From Bacillota bacterium (GTDB lineage: Bacteria > Bacillota > Clostridia > Peptostreptococcales > Thermotaleaceae): a stretch of DNA of 14,112 nt. Positions 8,310 to 14,112 of the stretch are shown one piece after another (the stretch's first letter is position 1; each line of letters opens with the position of its first letter). Both the position numbers and the translations under genes were made by a program. The notes beneath the pieces were generated by a model, which was not told the origin of the DNA, did not search any database, and saw only the letters and a list, made by a program, of their open reading frames with translations. The stretch spans positions 1 through 14,112 of the forward strand of contig JAMNXX010000122.1 of NCBI GenBank assembly GCA_023623095.1, given 5' to 3'.

Positions 8310-8762
8310 TTACTTTTCTAAGATATTATATTTATTTTCCAAGAGATCGACTGCACTCAATACGGCGTTCACACAGTATTCTTCGATATTGTCTTTGGCT
8401 TTTGCAAAGGCCTCCGGAGTCGTGATATCACATCGAACAATATCCTTACAATAAATAGAACCATTTTTTTCTTCAAAATCTTTTAGAAAATCTCTTATCA
8501 GGTAGTTAAAGTCCCACATATCTTCCTCAGAAGGATTGTCGACAATTCCATGCTTCAACCCTAAGAGCATAACGCTTCCGTATACAGCCCCACAAACTCC
8601 TTGTGTCCCAGCAAGCCCTCCGCCAAAAACCAAGGAAACCTTTAAAGCTGCTTCGCGGTCCTGTATCCCATCAAATAAATCAAAATAAGCTGCGAATATC
8701 GATTGAGAACAACTGTAGCCTGACATAAGATCCCTTAGAACCGCACTTTTCCTGCTCTCCAT
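8310..8762 (-). CDS. C_GCAxxG_C_C family redox-type protein
   Basis: A 150-residue soluble protein of the C_GCAxxG_C_C family (TIGR01909-type), often described as a putative redox-active or metal-binding protein. It shows GYSCSQSIF near residues 15-23, the glycine-rich GGGLAGTQGVCGAVYG (47-62), YCKDIVRC (104-111) and a late EEYC. The cysteines at 18, 57, 105, 111 and 130 are the family's conserved set. The ATG at 8762 has AAGGAGG 9 nt upstream. A start 45 nt further upstream would overlap the predicted -10 box and is rejected. It has its own promoter and lies between two terminators, so it is a single-gene unit. The function is not known in detail, and its link to the neighbouring genes is unclear. 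Confidence 0.87.
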   Translation of the reverse strand: MESRKSAVLRDLMSGYSCSQSIFAAYFDLFDGIQDREAALKVSLVFGGGLAGTQGVCGAVYGSVMLLGLKHGIVDNPSEEDMWDFNYLIRDFLKDFEEKNGSIYCKDIVRCDITTPEAFAKAKDNIEEYCVNAVLSAVDLLENKYNILEK

Positions 8763-8805
8763 TTTTTTATCCCTCCTTATGAAATAAGACATTTCTTTTA
8801 ACATC

Positions 8806-8834
8806 ATTATATCGAACTGCCGGAATAAGATAAA
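8806..8834 (-). promoter_or_regulatory. Predicted promoter of the C_GCAxxG_C_C gene
   Basis: On the minus strand a perfect TATAAT -10 (8811-8806) has a weak -35 TTTATC 17 bp upstream. The predicted start lies about 37 nt before the ATG at 8762. Confidence 0.55.
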
Positions 8835-8845
8835 GAGAATAAAAA

Positions 8846-8881
8846 AATATTGGGAAGCTCGCCAGCAAGCTCCCCAATATT
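8846..8881 (-). terminator. Rho-independent terminator after ureohydrolase 2
   Basis: A 14-bp stem with one mismatch (AATATTGGGAAGCT opposite AGCTCCCCAATATT) and an 8-nt loop is followed on the minus strand by TTTTTTATTCTCTTT. It starts 18 bp after the ureohydrolase stop and ends the BCCT-ureohydrolase operon. Confidence 0.88.
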
Positions 8882-8899
8882 GATGGAAGGCTTTATGGA

Positions 8900-9856
8900 T
8901 TATTTGTTTGATTCCATTCTCTTTTTATCGGCCAATACCGATATAAATTCAAACAAAATTCCAGATGCTGCAAAGGATGTAATTTCACCGGCATCTAAAG
9001 AAGGTGCAACTTCAACTAAGTCGAATCCAACGATATTGAGTCCTTTCAATCCTTTTCGAATAATTTCGCAGGCTTCCCAAGTAGTAAAACCGCCGATTTC
9101 AGGTGTTCCCGTTCCTGGTGCATAAGCAGGATCAAGGAAATCAATATCAAAAGATACCAATACAGGTGTATCTCCAACCGTTTTTTGAATCATTTCCGCT
9201 GTATATTCAATTCCTTTTCGATGAATATCGCCGGCAGTGAGAACTTCAAAACCTAGATCTTTTGAATCATTTACATCTCCTGGTTGATAAAGAGGTCCTC
9301 GCATCCCTATCTGGATCGTCCTATCCCCTATCAAGCAGCCTTCTTCAAATGCTCTTCGGAAAGGTGTTCCATGCGTATATTTCATGCCCCAATAATTATC
9401 CCATGTATCCGTATGCGAATCAAAATGAATCAGTGCAACAGGACCCCTTACTTCTTTTATGGCTCTTAATTCTCCAAGCGTAATCGAGTGGTCTCCTCCA
9501 ATGCACAGAGGAACAACTCCCGCTTCATAAATGGGTTTTAGCTGTTTTACCATCAAATCATATGTTTCATGGATATAGCCGGGAACCACATCAAGATCGC
9601 CATAATCTACCCCAGAGCAGTGATCAAAAATATTTACATCCATTTCTAGGTTATAAGGTCTTAACAGCATCGATGCTTCTCTTACAGATTGTGGCCCAAA
9701 TCGAGCACCGCCTCTAAAGGAAGCTGCGGTATCGAAAGGAACTCCCATCACAGCAAAATCAACATTTTCTGTTGTCTTTACATGCGGTAGCCTCATAAAA
9801 GTACGCAGACCGCAAAAGCGAGGTGTTTTCGAAGAGTCTTTTGGTTGATATTTCAT
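8900..9856 (-). CDS. Agmatinase/guanidinobutyrase-type ureohydrolase (copy 2)
   Basis: A 318-residue ureohydrolase with every metal ligand in place: H123 (IGGDHS), D146/H148/D150 (HFDSHTDTWD) and D237/D239 (SFDIDFLDP). H162 in YTHGTPFRRA and E282 (VEVAPSLD) are also present. The long N-terminus (RFCGLRTFMRLPHV) and the DTWDNYWG segment are typical of the agmatinase-guanidinobutyrase branch, and differ from copy 1 at the matching places. The ATG at 9856 has AAGGAGG upstream. It follows the BCCT transporter after 123 nt and is closed by a strong terminator, so the two look like one operon: import, then hydrolysis to urea and an amine or amino acid. Substrate candidates are agmatine, 4-guanidinobutyrate, or related guanidino acids and betaine-like compounds. 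Confidence 0.9.
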   Translation of the reverse strand: MKYQPKDSSKTPRFCGLRTFMRLPHVKTTENVDFAVMGVPFDTAASFRGGARFGPQSVREASMLLRPYNLEMDVNIFDHCSGVDYGDLDVVPGYIHETYDLMVKQLKPIYEAGVVPLCIGGDHSITLGELRAIKEVRGPVALIHFDSHTDTWDNYWGMKYTHGTPFRRAFEEGCLIGDRTIQIGMRGPLYQPGDVNDSKDLGFEVLTAGDIHRKGIEYTAEMIQKTVGDTPVLVSFDIDFLDPAYAPGTGTPEIGGFTTWEACEIIRKGLKGLNIVGFDLVEVAPSLDAGEITSFAASGILFEFISVLADKKRMESNK

Positions 9857-9880
9857 TTTTATTCCTCCTTAAAGTGATTT

Positions 9881-9922
9881 CTCTATAAATTTGTATTCCT
9901 GCACAGCAAAATTTTTATAGAG
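9881..9922 (-). repeat. Long inverted repeat between the BCCT and ureohydrolase 2 genes
   Basis: Perfect 9-bp arms CTCTATAAA and TTTATAGAG can be extended by TTTG with CAAA after a 3-nt bulge on one side. It sits in the transcript about 12 nt before the AAGGAGG of ureohydrolase 2. It has no T run that would make it an efficient terminator; it may protect or process the RNA, or affect translation. Confidence 0.5.
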
Positions 9923-9979
9923 TTATGATATCGCCTCCAGATGAGCGAAACCTGCTGCTCATGGGAAGCGGAAAACGCA

Positions 9980-11536
9980 TCAGGAGCTGATTCTTTGTTC
10001 TTCATCCTCTTTGAACCTTTGTTCTTCATCCTCTTTGAACCATCTAAACAATCCCCAAATCATAAATAGGATAACGAGTATAAACGGTACGGACACAAAG
10101 ATGGAAAGCGTCTGCAATGTTTTAAAGGGTGCCCCTGCAAACATAATGCTCAAAGGAATTGCTGCAAGGATGATGCACCAGAAAAGTCTGAAAAACGGAC
10201 TCGTATTCCCGGATTCGTCTAATTTTTTAGATGCTACTGCTGAAAGGGAAAACGCAGCAGAGTCGAGGGAGGTTGAAAGAAAACCGACAGCAAGGATTAG
10301 ATAAACAATCGGCATCAATAATCCCCCTGGTAATAGCTCAAGCAATTGATAGATCGCACTTTGACCATTCCCGCTCAAAACAGCTTCTGAAATGCGGAAT
10401 TTCCCTGTCAGTTCTGCATGCATAGCAAAACTTCCATTGATTCCAAATAACATCCAAGATCCTACACTAATTCCTGCCAAACATGAGAGAACGAGTTCTC
10501 GTATAGTTCTTCCTTTAGAAATTTTGGTAATGAAAACTCCCATCATGGCCGCATAATTTAAAGCAAAGGCAAAGAGGAAAATCGTCCAAGCTTCCGGAAA
10601 ACCGCTATTGCCAATAGGATCAGTCCACAAGCTCATTTTTATATAATTTGTTAACATTACTCCCACACTATAGATGATTTTTCGAACAATAAATTTTGTG
10701 GGACCCGCGATGAAAACAAGAATCAAAAATCCGATAGCGATATAGATCGTAGAGTCGCTTAACCTTTTCATTCCTTTGTCAATTCCCACAAAGGAACTGA
10801 GTGAAAACAGTGCTGCAATCGCAAGAACGATAATGACTCGAAGTGAAAAAGAATCTTCTATACCAAAAACATTCTCCAGTCCACCTGAAATAAGAGGAAC
10901 TCCGAGACCGAGAGATACGCCTAATCCCCCAAGGATACTAAATATGCAGATGATATCGATTATTTTGCCAACTAGTTTTTTGTAGCGGAAATTGCCCAGC
11001 ATTGCCTCACAAACGGCACTTACCCGTATCGTAGGAACCTTTTTAACATAAACGGCATATGAAACAGCCACTGCTGTTAAAACAAACACAACCTGCACAC
11101 TAAATCCCCAGTGGAAGAATGTGTATGCGAGGGCATGTTCAGCCGCATCGATCGAATAGGGTTCTAGCCGGAAAGTTGGTTCCGCATAATAAGATGCCCA
11201 TTCTGTAAAAGAGTAGTAAACGCTTGCAGTCGCCAAAGCCGCGCAGATCATCATGGCAATATAGCTAAAGGTAGAATATTGTGGTTTGCCCTCACCTAGC
11301 TTGATTTTGCCGTACTTGCTAAAGGCGAGATATAGGCACATAATAAGTCCTAGAAAAACGAATAACAAGATAAATGGTCCAAATGAATCTGTCGTAATCG
11401 TGAACATTTTAAGGATAAAATCGGTCGTTGCTTCCGGTCGAATTGCCATAAAAGCAACAATTACAAAAACACAGGCTACACTGATAGTGGTAATTGGCCA
11501 GTCCACATTAATAAGTCCTTTCTTGAGCTTTTCCAT
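9980..11536 (-). CDS. BCCT-family secondary transporter with altered tryptophan box
   Basis: A 518-residue membrane protein of the betaine/carnitine/choline transporter family with about twelve hydrophobic segments. Family marks are the FHWGFSVQ stretch near 141-148, GGLGVSLGLG near 203-212, and KISKGRTIREL near 338-348. The tryptophan box, usually WTxFYWAWW, reads WTIFLFAFA at 317-325. W317 remains, but the three later tryptophans are F322, F324 and A325. These normally cage a trimethylammonium group, so the cargo may not be a classical betaine. The ATG at 11536 has AGGAGG 8 nt upstream. The gene leads an operon with ureohydrolase 2 and has a sigma-54-type promoter. The last residues contain an exact 8-residue duplication, FKEDEEQR twice, from a 24-bp tandem repeat. 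Confidence 0.9.
   Translation of the reverse strand: MEKLKKGLINVDWPITTISVACVFVIVAFMAIRPEATTDFILKMFTITTDSFGPFILLFVFLGLIMCLYLAFSKYGKIKLGEGKPQYSTFSYIAMMICAALATASVYYSFTEWASYYAEPTFRLEPYSIDAAEHALAYTFFHWGFSVQVVFVLTAVAVSYAVYVKKVPTIRVSAVCEAMLGNFRYKKLVGKIIDIICIFSILGGLGVSLGLGVPLISGGLENVFGIEDSFSLRVIIVLAIAALFSLSSFVGIDKGMKRLSDSTIYIAIGFLILVFIAGPTKFIVRKIIYSVGVMLTNYIKMSLWTDPIGNSGFPEAWTIFLFAFALNYAAMMGVFITKISKGRTIRELVLSCLAGISVGSWMLFGINGSFAMHAELTGKFRISEAVLSGNGQSAIYQLLELLPGGLLMPIVYLILAVGFLSTSLDSAAFSLSAVASKKLDESGNTSPFFRLFWCIILAAIPLSIMFAGAPFKTLQTLSIFVSVPFILVILFMIWGLFRWFKEDEEQRFKEDEEQRISS
9993..10040. repeat. Perfect 24-bp tandem duplication in the BCCT gene tail
   Basis: Two identical, adjacent 24-bp units (9993-10016 and 10017-10040) encode FKEDEEQR twice in the charged cytoplasmic tail. 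The reading frame is kept because the unit is eight codons. No base differs, which suggests a recent slippage event. Confidence 0.9.
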
Positions 11537-11585
11537 ACAACAAACCTCCTAATTTTTTTGCGCCGCGCATTCAACTAAATGATTA

Positions 11586-11601
11586 TGCATAAAACATGCC
11601 A
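11586..11601 (-). promoter_or_regulatory. Predicted sigma-54 (-24/-12) promoter of the BCCT operon
   Basis: On the minus strand the site reads TGGCATGTTTTATGCA, against the consensus TGGCAC, five bases, TTGCA. The essential GG and GC pairs are exactly 10 bases apart, and only two of the eleven fixed positions differ. The predicted start is near 11575, about 39 nt before the ATG. An activator of the required class is encoded at 6513-8147. Confidence 0.7.
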
Positions 11602-11609
11602 CCCGTAAA

Positions 11610-11649
11610 TCTGCTGGAAAATAGTGAAATCTATTGGAAAACAGCGAAG
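11610..11649. repeat. Imperfect 20-bp tandem repeat upstream of the BCCT promoter
   Basis: Two adjacent 20-bp units (11610-11629 and 11630-11649) share TGGAAAA and match at 15 of 20 positions; all five differences are transitions. They begin 9 bp upstream of the -24 box and could be a regulator site. Confidence 0.45.
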
Positions 11650-11652
11650 CTA

Positions 11653-11769
11653 TGAATGGCTCATTCAAACTTATGTATTCAGAGATGAATAGATCTGCTA
11701 CGGCTTTGCCATTTTTTTCACGAATACAGAGAATACGCGAATATATTCTTTTGTGAATACATTTATTCA
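11653..11769. promoter_or_regulatory. GAATA-rich dyads, candidate upstream activating sequence
   Basis: The region contains TGAATG-GCT-CATTCA (11653-11667), TATTCA-GAGA-TGAATA (11676-11691), the palindrome GAATATATTC (11739-11748) and TGAATA-CATT-TATTCA (11754-11769). GAATA or its complement occurs eight times between 11676 and 11768. The dyads lie about 65-170 bp upstream of the -24/-12 element, the range used by sigma-54 activators. The gap 11537-11871 holds these repeats and two promoters; I see no gene in it. Confidence 0.5.
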
Positions 11770-11823
11770 AAATCAAATACCAGCCGCGTAGAAAGAATAG
11801 TACATAAAGGACATTTCCTATTT

Positions 11824-11852
11824 TTGACAAAGCCCTGCGCTTATGATACTAT
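11824..11852 (+). promoter_or_regulatory. Predicted strong sigma-A promoter of the transposase gene
   Basis: A perfect TTGACA (11824-11829), a 17-bp spacer and TACTAT (11847-11852). The predicted start near 11859 coincides with the GAGGTGA ribosome binding site, so the leader before the ATG at 11872 is only about 13 nt. Confidence 0.7.
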
Positions 11853-11871
11853 GGGTTTGAGGTGATTTTCC

Positions 11872-12420
11872 ATGTCACAAATAGAAAGGATAAAAAATAA
11901 AAACGGAATATACCATATCATCCTGCAGGGTGCAAACTATATGCATGAAAAAGTCTTTGGTTGGGATGAAGATAAGGAAAAGTTTATTCAAATACTCGGG
12001 TTATATAAGAAAAAATACGGATATGAAATATATGCTTATTGCATCATGGACAATCATGCACATATTCTTTTAAAAGAAGGGAAGGAAACAATCTCAGAGA
12101 CTGTGAAGGCCATTCGTTCGGCCTATATCTACTGGTATAGTTCAAGACACCGAAGGTGTGGCCAAGTATTTGAAGAAAGATTTAAGAGTGAAGCGATAGA
12201 AAATCATGATGATTTTACATCCACGCTGCGCTCCATTCATCAAAATCCTTTAAAAGAAGGACTTGTAGAGTCTCTTGAAGAGTACAAATGGATCAGCTAT
12301 CACGAATACGTGAAGGGATGTAAAATTGTAGATATTGATATAGGATTAGAGCTATTTTCAGGAAATAAAGATAATTTTATCATGTTTCATGATGAAATAA
12401 CAAATGATACTCGCATATGA
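11872..12420 (+). CDS. REP-associated (IS200-like, Y1) tyrosine transposase
   Basis: A 182-residue HUH/Y1 single-strand transposase of the RAYT (COG1943) type. Visible are the N-terminal YHIILQGAN strand, the HUH pair H62/H64 in YCIMDNHAHILL, candidate catalytic tyrosines in SAYIYWYSSR (84-92), and the family block GQVFEERFKSEAI (97-109), then IHQNPLKEGLV. These proteins nick and rejoin one DNA strand at hairpin sites and are often kept as single chromosomal genes. GAGGTGA lies 6 nt before the ATG. No TnpB partner is present, and I found no clear REP palindromes or target duplication around it. It appears intact. It lies between unrelated, oppositely oriented operons, so it looks like an independent insertion. 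Confidence 0.9.
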   Translation: MSQIERIKNKNGIYHIILQGANYMHEKVFGWDEDKEKFIQILGLYKKKYGYEIYAYCIMDNHAHILLKEGKETISETVKAIRSAYIYWYSSRHRRCGQVFEERFKSEAIENHDDFTSTLRSIHQNPLKEGLVESLEEYKWISYHEYVKGCKIVDIDIGLELFSGNKDNFIMFHDEITNDTRI

Positions 12421-12531
12421 GCAAAAGAGAAATATCTATGCACATAAAGGAATGAATCGATGAAAAGCTTTCTCTCGGAGAGTTTTCTTAATTTAAACAC
12501 GTCATCTGTCTCTCCCTCTTGAGAAGAAGCT

Positions 12532-14112
12532 TTATATGAATTGTTTTTCATACAATTTTTTGTAGCGTTCGCATGTTTTTAACAAGACATCATGGGAGTC
12601 ATATCCTACAATTTTTCCTTCATCAAGTACGACAATCTTATCTGCTTTTCTGATCGTTGTAAATCGATGCGCGATGATAATCGATGTTCGCCCTTCTAAA
12701 AGATGTTCCAGCGCTTGCTGGATAGACGTTTCTGTTGCGGCATCCATGCTGGAAGTAGCTTCGTCCAGTATCAATATTGGACGATCTGCTAAAATTGCTC
12801 TTGCAAAAGCAATCAATTGCCGCTGCCCGCCTGAGAGGAGCATCCCTCCCTCGCCTACCTGTGTTTCATACCCATCAGGAAGTTTCTGTATGAATCGATG
12901 GGCGCAAGAAATTTCAGAGGCTTTCACCACTTCCTCATCTGTGGCATCCGGTTTCCCATATCGTATATTTTCTTTAATAGAACCTGTAAATAAATAGACA
13001 TCTTGAGGAACAACCATGATGAGCTTGCGCAACTCGGCAATATCCATTTCCCGTACATCGATCCCGTCAATTTTGACAGCGCCTTCATTCACATCATACA
13101 GCCTTGCCAGAAGCTTCACCATGGTAGTTTTTCCTGCACCTGAGGGACCTACCACTGCCGTTGTTTGTTTTGGCGGAAGTGCGATATTCATGTTTTTTAT
13201 GACGGTCTGATTCGGTTCATATTGAAAATTGACATTGCAAAATTCGATCCGACCCTCTATCGGATGGTGAAGGGACTTCGGATTCTCGGGAGATAGGATG
13301 GCCGGCTTGATTTCAAAATATTCATAAATCCTTTCAGCAGAAGCTGCAGCGTTTTGATAAAGATTGTATGCCTGGCTCATATTGCTAAGGGGAACAAAAA
13401 ATTGATTTGTATATCCGATAAATGCGATCAATTCACCGATAGTAATTCCCGAAGATCCTTTTGCGATCATGATTCCTCCTGCCAAAAGAACCAAAGCGGT
13501 GCCAAGCGCATTTGTCAGAGACATGAACGGGAAAAAGAAAGCGGATATGGCAATAGCTTTGACCTGTGCATAAAGATTTTCTCTGTTTAATTTTTCAAAC
13601 GCTTCGGCATTCTCGGATTCTTGGGACATGGCCTGCACCACTTTGACCCCGGAGATATTCTCTTCGACACCGGCATTTAGTTTGCCTACTTTTTCTCTGG
13701 CAGAACCGTATGCTTTGCGCATATGATTGCCAAGAATCAGTGTTCCGAAAAAAATAATCGGTATGGTAATGAGTGAAACCACTGCGAGTTTTGCATTGAT
13801 TATCAACATGATGATGACGATACCGATCAGTGTTAAAATATCACTGATAAGGTTGACAATGCCGCCGGAAACAAATTCTAACAATGCATTGACATCGTTC
13901 ATGATGCGGGAGAGAATCTCTCCTGTTTTATTTTTGGAAAAGAAATCTAAAGATAAGGATGAAATATGTTCAAAGAGATCCCTTCTTATATCTGCAACGA
14001 TTTGCTGCCCTAACCGTATAGAAAAACGGGAACCCCAACAGGAAGCAAACCAATAAACCCCATATATCGCGATAAAAGCAATAGGAATGATATGCAGCCC
14101 TTTTTTGTCTCC
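12532..14112 (-). CDS. ABC exporter (membrane domain plus ATPase), 5' end outside window
   Basis: The frame is open from the right edge to the stop at 12532, giving 526 residues. Residues before the ATG at 13902 (VADIRRDLFEHISSLSLDFF) are the standard first cytoplasmic loop of an exporter, so that ATG is internal and roughly the first 50-100 residues are missing. The membrane part is followed by a full ATPase domain: Walker A GPSGAGKTT, Q-loop VVPQDVYLF, signature LSGGQRQ, Walker B ILILDEATSS and the H-loop IIAHR. Such half-transporters (MsbA/BmrA/LmrA-like) pump lipids, drugs or peptides as homo- or heterodimers. Many clostridial ones have a partner gene immediately upstream, here outside the window. 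A weak hairpin near 12460-12486 between this gene and the transposase gene is not a convincing terminator. Substrate unknown. Confidence 0.92.
   Translation of the reverse strand, partial: GDKKGLHIIPIAFIAIYGVYWFASCWGSRFSIRLGQQIVADIRRDLFEHISSLSLDFFSKNKTGEILSRIMNDVNALLEFVSGGIVNLISDILTLIGIVIIMLIINAKLAVVSLITIPIIFFGTLILGNHMRKAYGSAREKVGKLNAGVEENISGVKVVQAMSQESENAEAFEKLNRENLYAQVKAIAISAFFFPFMSLTNALGTALVLLAGGIMIAKGSSGITIGELIAFIGYTNQFFVPLSNMSQAYNLYQNAAASAERIYEYFEIKPAILSPENPKSLHHPIEGRIEFCNVNFQYEPNQTVIKNMNIALPPKQTTAVVGPSGAGKTTMVKLLARLYDVNEGAVKIDGIDVREMDIAELRKLIMVVPQDVYLFTGSIKENIRYGKPDATDEEVVKASEISCAHRFIQKLPDGYETQVGEGGMLLSGGQRQLIAFARAILADRPILILDEATSSMDAATETSIQQALEHLLEGRTSIIIAHRFTTIRKADKIVVLDEGKIVGYDSHDVLLKTCERYKKLYEKQFI

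Noticed and set aside
8763..8807. A 15-residue extension of the C_GCAxxG_C_C protein
   Set aside because: Its ATG overlaps the predicted -10 box, and AAGGAGG precedes the ATG at 8762.
11549..11830. A 93-codon open frame on the minus strand upstream of the BCCT gene
   Set aside because: It starts at a TTG with no ribosome binding site, resembles no family I know, and overlaps the sigma-54 promoter, the GAATA dyads and the transposase promoter. Regulatory DNA explains the stretch better.
11537..11871. A guanidine riboswitch before the BCCT operon
   Set aside because: I saw neither the paired ACGR-loop hairpins of the mini-ykkC type nor a ykkC-like conserved core. A covariance-model search would settle it.
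12460..12486. Hairpin after the transposase gene as a terminator
   Set aside because: The stem needs a 5-nt one-sided bulge and the T run is broken; too weak to call.

Overview
The window looks like chromosome of a low-GC, Gram-positive anaerobe of the Clostridia (order Eubacteriales or a relative). The AT-rich sequence, strong AGGAGG-type ribosome binding sites, frequent TTG starts, and the gene families present (NhaC and BCCT carriers, a C_GCAxxG_C_C protein, a sigma-54 activator, a GAF-like/LuxR regulator) all point that way. The species cannot be named from this sequence.

Layout. At the left edge is the 3' part of a YtcJ-like amidohydrolase (+). Converging on it are, reading leftwards on the minus strand, a methyl-accepting chemotaxis protein (5214-3547), an agmatinase-type ureohydrolase (3286-2393) and an NhaC-family antiporter (2293-920). 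A LuxR-type regulator (5566-6339, +) is divergent from the chemotaxis gene. It meets a sigma-54-dependent activator gene (8147-6513, -) at a shared bidirectional terminator. Further right on the minus strand are a small C_GCAxxG_C_C protein (8762-8310), a second ureohydrolase (9856-8900) and a BCCT-family transporter (11536-9980). A single-gene REP-associated tyrosine transposase (11872-12420, +) separates these from a truncated ABC exporter (14112-12532, -).

How the parts fit. The window holds two ureohydrolase plus transporter pairs, each with a different probable control system. Pair 1 (ureohydrolase + NhaC) and the chemotaxis gene each carry a nearly identical 16-bp dyad of the NarL 7-2-7 kind, lying exactly 52 bp from a -10 hexamer in both promoters. 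The neighbouring LuxR-type regulator is the obvious candidate to bind it. Pair 2 (BCCT + ureohydrolase) has a well-spaced -24/-12 sigma-54 promoter with GAATA-rich dyads upstream, and the sigma-54 activator gene is close by. I infer an island for taking up, sensing and hydrolysing guanidino compounds such as agmatine or guanidinobutyrate. The exact substrates cannot be read from the sequence.

No rRNA, tRNA, CRISPR array, prophage or known riboswitch was recognised.
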